From a candidate division WOR-1 bacterium RIFOXYB2_FULL_48_7 (lineage in GTDB: Bacteria > Margulisbacteria > WOR-1 > O2-12-FULL-45-9 > XYB2-FULL-48-7), in the NCBI GenBank assembly GCA_001771615.1, contig MEUF01000070.1, positions 1 through 6,225 on the forward strand: 6,225 bases of DNA. The letters are read 5' to 3'. The notes below the pieces were generated by a model. It was not told the origin of the DNA. It saw only the letters and a list, made by a program, of their open reading frames with translations, and made no database searches. The first letter of the stretch is position 1. Each line of letters begins with the position of its first letter. Positions 1 through 5,570 of the stretch are shown in pieces. The translations under genes were made by a program, and so were the position numbers.

Positions 1-1837
1 TCAAGTTGGTGTCAAATTCCACAAAATCGTTGCCGACAGTTTCTTTAATGACTGGATGGGGCAGGGAAAGGGGTTTTTTGGGCAATTGAGCCAAATCATA
101 GCTGGCCAATTTAAAAAACTGGTGGTCGCGGTCAGTAGGGTTTTTTATATAAACTAATGGGATATCTATCTGGCCCGACCGTCTGAACCATTCAAAAAAA
201 TCCCGCCGCCAGTCTTCTGTTAGGAAAAGGACGGGCTGGTTCTTCAAAGGGACGACATAATGGCCAGGGTTGGTGGCCAAGCGGTAAATGGCATAATCAC
301 CAAATTCTTTTTCCAGCCTCAACTCCGGTGTGGCGGCGGCAAACTTTTTGGCCTCCGGTGTGCGGACAATATATTGGGTGACATTGAACAGTTGCAGGTG
401 TGGGATAGAGGCCGGCGTATTTAGGCCAGAATATTTATATTGCGGAAAGGGACCCGAGCAGACTTTGGAAACCTCTGATTGGATATAGAAAATAAATGGT
501 GAGTTGGGAGAGGACTGCATATATAAGCCCTCCAGGGTTTCCCGGCCGGCGAAATAGGGGAGGGACTCAAATACCCGTTCGGTTCCGAAGCCGTTATGCA
601 GTGGCGAGTGCTCATAAACCACGCGGCCAGGCCCAGAGCGGCGTAAATGCTGGCTGATTTGTTGCAATAGCGGCCAGGTTTTTTTGCCTTCAAAACCGGT
701 ATAGTTCCAAATGATCCAGCCCTTAATAAACGAGACATTGATTACAACCCAAAGAGCGATAATTAACAGGGTGATTAACGGGAGCAGCTGTTTGTTTTTG
801 ACTTCATCGAGAAACGGCAATAGAAAGGTTGCCCCAAAAACGGAGATAATTATTTGGATTATGGGAATAAAACGGATATCTAAAATCCCGATTTTAGGCC
901 CAATAAAATATAATAACAGGCAGACCGTCGTGCAGTAGCCCAAATACCAGGTCCGCCGATCAAACAGATTGAGGAACAGGGCCAAGATACTTAACACAAA
1001 CCCGGGGATAATGACCCGCGGAATAATTTCAAAAATTGATTTGATATACCAGGCGGTGACATATTCGTTGCACCAGGGCAGGGTTGCCAGGAAGGGGAGG
1101 AGCCAAAAAGCCAGGAGCAAAAAGCCCAGTCCGTAAACCCGGAACAAATACCAGAAATTCTGCCAGAAGTCGTGCTTGACCAAAAGAAAGAACGAACCAA
1201 TGATCCCGGCAAAAATCAGGGCATAGCCATGGCTGAAGCAAAGGGCAAACACCAATAGGCTGTTTAATATAAGCCACTTCTTTTCTGTAATCCCGGCATA
1301 AATAGTCCCCAGGAAAAGAAAGGCTAATGAGATGCCGATGCCGTAGGAAAATTCACCGGCCAGGGTGCTGGGGATATTGGCCCCCCACATGCTGTTGGCT
1401 TCCATGAACAGGAAAGGGAGGGAGAAAAGTGCGGCGATGATGGGAATTGGGAATGGATAGCGGAGGAGACGGAATGAACAATAAATTGAAATCGGGAGCA
1501 GGAATATCCCCAAAACAGAAATCAGCTTGAAAGCCACCTGCATCGGGATAATAAAATTTAATAAGGCCATCAGCAGGAAGGGGAAAGGGAAATAATGATA
1601 AAACAACGGAAAACCGGCGTAATTGCCGGGAAACCAGCCCATCAGCTGGCCTTTGGGCAATAAAAAGTCCTTGAGGTAAACAGCTGAATAGTAATGGGAG
1701 CCGGTATCGCCGCCGGTCGTGGTATTCAGTGAAAGAAGGTAGCGGGGCTCAAAAAACCCAACAATAAATATCAAGGCAATAAACAATAGGGTCAAGTCAA
1801 CGGCATTGTTTTTTTCCGCCAGAAAACGCCTGATCAT
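1..1837 (-). CDS. Polytopic GT-C-like membrane protein (PTPS-related / YfhO-like family), 3' end beyond the window
   Basis: An open frame of 612 codons runs from ATG at 1837 off the left edge without a stop. The N-terminal ~370 residues are strongly hydrophobic, with roughly 10-12 membrane segments (first at ~15-29, others at ~76-97, 102-122, 165-183, 188-220, 228-253, 350-370). From ~378 a soluble, probably extracytoplasmic domain follows. Landmarks are an acidic GDTGSH motif in the first external loop (D44, H48), GWFPGNYAGFP (67-77), MWGANIPSTLAGEFSYG (150-166) and SHGY (202-205). These resemble the family named '6-pyruvoyl-tetrahydropterin synthase-related' (PF10131-like), which has no known link to pterins and looks like a GT-C glycosyltransferase using a lipid-linked sugar donor. 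D44 would be the candidate catalytic acid. The ATG overlaps the preceding TGA as ATGA and has no Shine-Dalgarno, so translation is probably coupled. Membrane topology is clear from sequence; family assignment is from recalled motifs; the glycosyltransferase role is inference and the substrate unknown. Confidence 0.75.
   Translation of the reverse strand, partial: MIRRFLAEKNNAVDLTLLFIALIFIVGFFEPRYLLSLNTTTGGDTGSHYYSAVYLKDFLLPKGQLMGWFPGNYAGFPLFYHYFPFPFLLMALLNFIIPMQVAFKLISVLGIFLLPISIYCSFRLLRYPFPIPIIAALFSLPFLFMEANSMWGANIPSTLAGEFSYGIGISLAFLFLGTIYAGITEKKWLILNSLLVFALCFSHGYALIFAGIIGSFFLLVKHDFWQNFWYLFRVYGLGFLLLAFWLLPFLATLPWCNEYVTAWYIKSIFEIIPRVIIPGFVLSILALFLNLFDRRTWYLGYCTTVCLLLYFIGPKIGILDIRFIPIIQIIISVFGATFLLPFLDEVKNKQLLPLITLLIIALWVVINVSFIKGWIIWNYTGFEGKKTWPLLQQISQHLRRSGPGRVVYEHSPLHNGFGTERVFESLPYFAGRETLEGLYMQSSPNSPFIFYIQSEVSKVCSGPFPQYKYSGLNTPASIPHLQLFNVTQYIVRTPEAKKFAAATPELRLEKEFGDYAIYRLATNPGHYVVPLKNQPVLFLTEDWRRDFFEWFRRSGQIDIPLVYIKNPTDRDHQFFKLASYDLAQLPKKPLSLPHPVIKETVGNDFVEFDTNL
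1834..1837 (-). promoter_or_regulatory. ATGA stop/start overlap at Ig-like / GT-C-like gene junction
   Basis: The TGA of the anchored Ig-like protein (1836-1834) overlaps the ATG of the membrane protein (1837-1835) as ATGA. The upstream GCAGTTTTTCAAAAA contains no Shine-Dalgarno. This is the second such junction in the block and indicates translational coupling and likely balanced production of the two envelope proteins. Confidence 0.7.
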
Positions 1838-2631
1838 TTTTTGAAAAACTGCAGGCCGAGAAATAATAAAATCAACGCTGCCAATAAGGCAAAAATGATA
1901 TTGTAACTGATTCCCAAGATTTCCTGATTGGCTACGATTTTTACCGTTCCCGGAGTTACCGCCGTGTAATGATAATTTTGATCCTCTGTTTCGGCGATAG
2001 CATAAATCTGGTAATTACTGCCGGGTAAGGCGGAAAAATTCTCAATTCTGACCGATTCATTTTTTGTCGAACGGGGCGGCAAAAGGAGCTTGACCTGGCT
2101 GTCCAGGGCGGTTAATTCTTTGGGGGTAACAACTTTGATGGTCAGTTGTTGGGCCTGATCAGCATTGTTTTTGACCGTCAGGTTCAAGGTCCCAGCCTGG
2201 GAAAAAGCCGCCGGTTTAAATTGGCCCAGAATGGGGGGGGTGACATCCTGCTGGTAGGAAAAGACCGGGCAGGAGAGAGCAGAAAAAGGATATTGGTTGG
2301 CATCAGCATAATGCATGGTCAAAACCAGCGGATAATTACCCGGTTTATTTACTTTAAGCGGCAGGGTGAGTTTGGCTTGATAAATTCCGCCGATCGGCAG
2401 TTCGCTGGTTTTGTTTAAGAGGTGTTTTTGGCCGGCAAACATGATCTCGGCCTGGACGTTAAAGGCCGATTCATCTCCATTGTTGGTTGATGATATCTCG
2501 ACCACTAGCTGTTGCCCGCTGACCCTGGTGGCAGTTATTGTCTTAAGGCTGATATAGGAAGCGGCGGCCGGCAGGATCAACGCTTGCAAGAGACCAAAGG
2601 TAATTAAACTCAGAATCAGATTTTTTTTCAT
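1834..2631 (-). CDS. Secreted, C-terminally membrane-anchored Ig-like (CARDB/NEW3-type) protein of unknown function
   Basis: The product is 265 residues. An N-terminal signal peptide (MKKN, then a hydrophobic stretch to ~20) ends in AAA before S25, a good signal peptidase I site. Two beta-rich segments follow. The first (~26-130) contains a TNNGDESAFNVQAEI stretch typical of CARDB-like adhesion folds, and the second (~140-235) has an LTVKNNADQAQQLTIKV stretch. A single C-terminal membrane helix (~243-262) ends in FFKK. The expected topology is therefore two external Ig-like domains anchored by a C-terminal helix. There is no cysteine pair, lipobox or sortase motif. The start ATG overlaps the glyS stop as ATGA without a Shine-Dalgarno, and its own stop overlaps the next start in the same way. 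Immediate coupling to the GT-C-like gene suggests that the two proteins work together at the envelope, perhaps as a scaffold or accessory subunit. No enzymatic motif is visible. The gene carries A8 and C8 homopolymers. Domain naming is by resemblance only. Confidence 0.8.
   Translation of the reverse strand: MKKNLILSLITFGLLQALILPAAASYISLKTITATRVSGQQLVVEISSTNNGDESAFNVQAEIMFAGQKHLLNKTSELPIGGIYQAKLTLPLKVNKPGNYPLVLTMHYADANQYPFSALSCPVFSYQQDVTPPILGQFKPAAFSQAGTLNLTVKNNADQAQQLTIKVVTPKELTALDSQVKLLLPPRSTKNESVRIENFSALPGSNYQIYAIAETEDQNYHYTAVTPGTVKIVANQEILGISYNIIFALLAALILLFLGLQFFKK
2621..2631 (-). promoter_or_regulatory. ATGA stop/start overlap plus A8 tract at glyS / Ig-like gene junction
   Basis: The glyS TGA (2630-2628) overlaps the next ATG (2631-2629) as ATGA. 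The bases upstream, GTAAAATAGTCTTATC, show no Shine-Dalgarno, so initiation most likely depends on ribosomes terminating at glyS. A run of eight A follows the start (2628-2621), starting at the last base of the ATGA overlap and running through codons 2-4. Confidence 0.7.
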
Positions 2632-4700
2632 GATAAGACTATTTTACGAAAATCCGCGACCGAAAGATAGAGCTTTTCCAAAGTTTTCAGCAAGGCCAGG
2701 CGGTTGGCTTTGATCCTCTCATCCTGATGCATAACCAGGATTTTATCAAAGAACAGCTCGATCGGGTCGGTGAGACGGGCAAGCGTATGGGCTGCATCAA
2801 CCCAATTCTCTTTATTGACCAGTTCGGAAACCTCAACGGTGGTTTTAAGGCCGAGGGCATAGAGCTCTTTTTCCTGCGGCTCAACTAAATCATGCTCTAG
2901 AACCTGTTCCCGGGTGGCATGGATAGTTATCCGGCCCAGGCGGTCGGCCGAGGCCACCACGCCAGCCAGCCAGGGTTGCTGCAGTAGGCTGTTGAGGGCC
3001 GCGGCTTTTTCAAAAACGTCCAACACATCATTGAATGAGCCCAGGGCCGCATCGGCAACGTCATAACGGATACCGCTTTCCAGGAGCTGCGGCCGCAAGC
3101 GCCCAAGGATAAAATCTAAAATCTCTTTTTTTAGTTTGGGGAAATTCTGGCCGGCAAAAACCTGGCCATAGAGTTTATAAGTATATTCCAAGGTTTCGTC
3201 GAGCAAGAGATCGAACTTTTTAGCGAATATTATTTTTATTAACCCCTGAACAGCCCGACGGAGGCCATAGGGGTCTTCTGATCCGGTTGGGGTGGCGCCG
3301 GCCGCCAAGGCGCCGACTACCAGGTCAAGTCGGTCGGCTAACGCGACCACGGCCCCTTCCGGCGAAGCGGGGAGTTCGTCATCGGCAAAGCGTGGGAGAT
3401 AGTGTTCGTAAATCCCCTGGGCGACTTTTTTGTCTTCGCCGGAGAGGGCGGCGTAATATTTCCCCATGGTCCCCTGAAGTTCAGGGAATTCAAAGACCAT
3501 TTTGGTGACCAGGTCGGCCTTGCTTAACTCGGCAATGCGGCGGCAAATTTTAAGGCTGTCATCTTTTAAGCCAAGCCGCTTGCCCAGCCACTCGGCCAGT
3601 TTAGCCGTACGTTCGCTTTTCTGCTGCAGATTGCCTAACTTTTCAAAAAATGCCACATTGGCCAGCTCGCCGAGATGATCGCGCAGGGGGACCTTTTTGT
3701 CTTCTTCAAAGAAAAAGCGGGCGTCGGCCAGCCGGGCAGAAAGGACTTTTTCATTGCCGGCCACGACCTGACGATTTTTACAGTTGTCGGTCACGACGGC
3801 AAATTTGGGGAGGAGCAGGCCGTGCTGGCCAGTCAGCGGAAAGTACTTTTGGTTTTTCTTCATGGAGGTGATTAAGACTTCTTGAGGGATAGCCAGAAAC
3901 TCGGGATTAAAGCTGCCCAGGTAGACAAGCGGATTTTCCGTCAAAAATGTGACTTCTGCCAATAAATCATCGGGTATTAACGGCTGGGCTTTAGCCTGCC
4001 GGGCAGCCAGCATAACCTGCCGCCTAATTGAGGCCTTTCTTTCTTCTGGGTCAACAATGACCCCATTTTTTTTAAGTATTTTTTTATAATTATTTAAATC
4101 CGAACTTAGTACTTTGAACTTCTGATAAGAAGAATAGCGATGGCCAAAAGTTTTATTCGACGATTTAATCCCGGCCAGGGTAAAGGGGACAATTTTTGTG
4201 CCATAAATGGCAACCAGGGAGTGGAGGGGGCGGATAAATTTGTCTTCCAGGTTCCCCCAGCGCATGGAGACTGGCTGGTAAAGGGAATTAATAATTTCCG
4301 GTAAAAGAGATTGTAATACCTGTTTGGTTGCCAGACCCTTTTTGGTTACTTGGGCAAAAACATATTTTCTTTGGCCGACCAATCTGAGGCTTAGTTTGTT
4401 GACCGGGACATTTTGTGTTTTGGCAAAACCCAGCGCGGCCGGAGTTGGTTGCCCATCGGCGGCAAAAGCTATTTCTGCCGGCGGTCCTTTGACCTCATTG
4501 ACCAAGTCGGCTTGTTTATCGATCAGACCGCTAACCTGCAAGGCCAATCTGCGGGGGGTTCCCAGGGTAGTGACAGCCTCAAAACTCAAGCGGGCGCCGG
4601 CCAATCTATCTTCGGTTTTTTTCTTTAGATCAGCTAATAATCCCGGCATAAAACGGGCCGGGATCTCTTCACAGCCTATTTCAACTAACAGGTTCGACAT
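2628..4700 (-). CDS. glyS: Glycyl-tRNA synthetase, beta subunit
   Basis: The 690-residue product matches the length of E. coli GlyS (689) and is complete. With GlyQ it forms the heterotetrameric class II enzyme that charges tRNA-Gly in the cytoplasm; the beta subunit mainly recognises and binds the tRNA. Family landmarks run in order: LVEIGCEEIPARF at the N-terminus (~4-16), MRWG...FIRPLH (from 146), MKKNQKYFPL (280-289), GNEKV (315-319), RLADARFFFEED (323-334), LPRFADDELP (435-444), GSEDPYGLRR (473-482) and FFDKILVM (650-657) in the C-terminal DALR-type anticodon-binding domain. The frame stays open upstream to an ATG at 4784, but that extension is not family-like, whereas ATG 4700 gives the expected MSNLLVEIG start. 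This start lies 20 bp inside the end of glyQ. An AGGAG (4715-4719) sits 14 nt before it, rather far for a normal Shine-Dalgarno, so coupling to glyQ translation is likely. Confidence 0.97.
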   Translation of the reverse strand: MSNLLVEIGCEEIPARFMPGLLADLKKKTEDRLAGARLSFEAVTTLGTPRRLALQVSGLIDKQADLVNEVKGPPAEIAFAADGQPTPAALGFAKTQNVPVNKLSLRLVGQRKYVFAQVTKKGLATKQVLQSLLPEIINSLYQPVSMRWGNLEDKFIRPLHSLVAIYGTKIVPFTLAGIKSSNKTFGHRYSSYQKFKVLSSDLNNYKKILKKNGVIVDPEERKASIRRQVMLAARQAKAQPLIPDDLLAEVTFLTENPLVYLGSFNPEFLAIPQEVLITSMKKNQKYFPLTGQHGLLLPKFAVVTDNCKNRQVVAGNEKVLSARLADARFFFEEDKKVPLRDHLGELANVAFFEKLGNLQQKSERTAKLAEWLGKRLGLKDDSLKICRRIAELSKADLVTKMVFEFPELQGTMGKYYAALSGEDKKVAQGIYEHYLPRFADDELPASPEGAVVALADRLDLVVGALAAGATPTGSEDPYGLRRAVQGLIKIIFAKKFDLLLDETLEYTYKLYGQVFAGQNFPKLKKEILDFILGRLRPQLLESGIRYDVADAALGSFNDVLDVFEKAAALNSLLQQPWLAGVVASADRLGRITIHATREQVLEHDLVEPQEKELYALGLKTTVEVSELVNKENWVDAAHTLARLTDPIELFFDKILVMHQDERIKANRLALLKTLEKLYLSVADFRKIVLS

Positions 4701-5532
4701 ATAGTTTGGCACAACTCCTGGCCAGTTTGCGGATCCGCAAAATGTAGGCCATCCTTTCCGAGACCGAGACCGCCCCGCGGGCATCTAAAATATTAAATGT
4801 GTGGGAGCATTTTAAAATATAATCGTAAGCAGGAATAACTTCGCCGTTATGCAGCAGGCGGGAGGCTTCTTTTTCGTATAAATTGAACAGTTGCAGCAGG
4901 GTATCAATATCGGCTGTTTCAAAATTATATTTTGATTGCTCCCGCTCTTGGGGGAGATAAATATCACCATATTTAACAGTGTCGTTCCATTTAATGTCGT
5001 AAACACTGTTGACCTTTTGAATAAACATGGCGATTCGTTCCAGCCCGTAGGTAATTTCAACTGGGATCGGCCGGCAATCAAAGCCGCCGCACTGTTGAAA
5101 ATAAGTAAATTGGGTGATTTCCATCCCTTCGGCCCAAACTTCCCAGCCGGTTCCCCAGGCGCCAAGAGTGGGGGATTCCCAATTATCTTCGACAAAACGG
5201 ACATCGTGTTTGGCCGGGTCTATCCCGAGCGAGCGAAGAGAATCAAGATATTTATTCTGAATATCCAACGGCGAGGGTTTTATGATGACCTGGTATTGGA
5301 AGTAGTGAAAAAGACGATTGGGATTTTCGCCGTAACGCCCGTCAGTCGGACGGCGGACCGGATCAATATACGCGACCTTGCAGGTTTTTGGGCCGAGCGC
5401 CCCGAAAAATGTTGCCGGCGACATGGTGGCGGCCCCTTTTTCCAGATCATACGGTTGGCGAATAACGCAGCCTTGACCAGCCCAATATGAGTTGAGTTTT
5501 TCGACTATTTGTTGAAATGACAGGGCTTTCAC
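4681..5532 (-). CDS. glyQ: Glycyl-tRNA synthetase, alpha subunit
   Basis: This is the class II catalytic subunit that activates glycine with ATP and, with GlyS, charges tRNA-Gly. From the GTG at 5532 it has 283 residues, beginning MKALSFQQIVEKLNSYWAGQ, which aligns with the usual GlyQ N-terminus. Conserved blocks are RRPTDGRYGENPNR (60-73, motif 2), FVEDNWESPTLGAWG (112-126), MEITQFTYFQQ (136-146), EITYGLERIAM (158-168, motif 3) and YDYILKCSHTFNILDARGA near the C-terminus. The frame remains open to an ATG at 5589, but the extra 19 residues are not family-like, overlap trpD, and contain the promoter that would drive the gene. GTG 5532 is therefore preferred. It has no Shine-Dalgarno and lies 0 to about 3 nt from the predicted transcription start. 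The first active-site stretch reads GAATMSP (33-39) where most relatives have GAGT followed by HP or NP, a mild variation. No T-box leader can fit upstream. Confidence 0.96.
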   Translation of the reverse strand: MKALSFQQIVEKLNSYWAGQGCVIRQPYDLEKGAATMSPATFFGALGPKTCKVAYIDPVRRPTDGRYGENPNRLFHYFQYQVIIKPSPLDIQNKYLDSLRSLGIDPAKHDVRFVEDNWESPTLGAWGTGWEVWAEGMEITQFTYFQQCGGFDCRPIPVEITYGLERIAMFIQKVNSVYDIKWNDTVKYGDIYLPQEREQSKYNFETADIDTLLQLFNLYEKEASRLLHNGEVIPAYDYILKCSHTFNILDARGAVSVSERMAYILRIRKLARSCAKLYVEPVS

Positions 5533-5540
5533 TTTATAAT
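5512..5540 (+). promoter_or_regulatory. Sigma70-type promoter for trpD
   Basis: A TTGAAA -35 box (5512-5517, 5 of 6 consensus) is separated by exactly 17 bp from a perfect TATAAT -10 box (5535-5540). Predicted transcription starts at about 5547-5549, 2-4 nt before the trpD ATG at 5551. The -35 lies within codons 6-7 (F, Q) of glyQ on the other strand. There is no TG extension. The match is read directly from the sequence; activity is inferred. Confidence 0.75.
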
Positions 5541-5548
5541 GATTATAA
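5534..5548. repeat. 15-bp palindrome forming back-to-back -10 boxes
   Basis: TTATAAT, a single G at 5541, then ATTATAA form an inverted repeat with perfect 7-bp arms. Each arm contains a consensus TATAAT for one strand, so both promoters share one melting region. It fills most of the 18-bp gap between the two start codons. It is short and AT-rich and has no U-tract beyond it, so it is not a terminator. Confidence 0.85.
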
Positions 5549-5570
5549 CAATGCTCAAGGAATACATCAA
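5542..5570 (-). promoter_or_regulatory. Sigma70-type extended -10 promoter for the glyQ operon
   Basis: On the minus strand a TTGATG -35 box (5570-5565, 4 of 6 consensus) is followed after exactly 17 bp by a perfect TATAAT (5547-5542), itself preceded by TGT, giving an extended -10 (TGnTATAAT). Predicted transcription starts at about 5535-5533, next to or at the glyQ GTG at 5532. The -35 lies in codons 5-7 (Y, I, K) of trpD. It is the only convincing promoter seen for the four-gene leftward block. Confidence 0.75.

Noticed and set aside
323..362. Direct repeat of CTCCGGTGTG, 30 bp apart
   Set aside because: It encodes two TPE tripeptides in the soluble domain of the membrane protein. Only two short copies exist, with no flanking signs of a mobile element.
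421..738. 105-codon minus-strand open frame within the membrane-protein gene
   Set aside because: It is in a different frame from the continuous 612-codon frame, which has convincing membrane segments and family motifs.
4065..4099. AT-rich patch with T8, T7 and a TATAAT on the plus strand inside glyS
   Set aside because: It encodes a conserved-length Lys/Ile/Asn stretch of GlyS (NNYKKILKKNG). There is no paired -35 leading to a gene, no hairpin for a terminator, and the frame continues intact.
4324..4704. 126-codon open frame on the plus strand opposite glyS
   Set aside because: It is antisense to conserved GlyS coding sequence and its composition looks like a reverse reading, with no recognisable domain.
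4701..4784. N-terminal extension of GlyS starting at ATG 4784
   Set aside because: The extra 28 residues are read out of frame from glyQ coding sequence, and the conserved family start begins at 4700.
4936..5490. 184-codon open frame on the plus strand opposite glyQ
   Set aside because: It is an antisense shadow of a strongly conserved gene, with no family-like motifs and no promoter or ribosome site.
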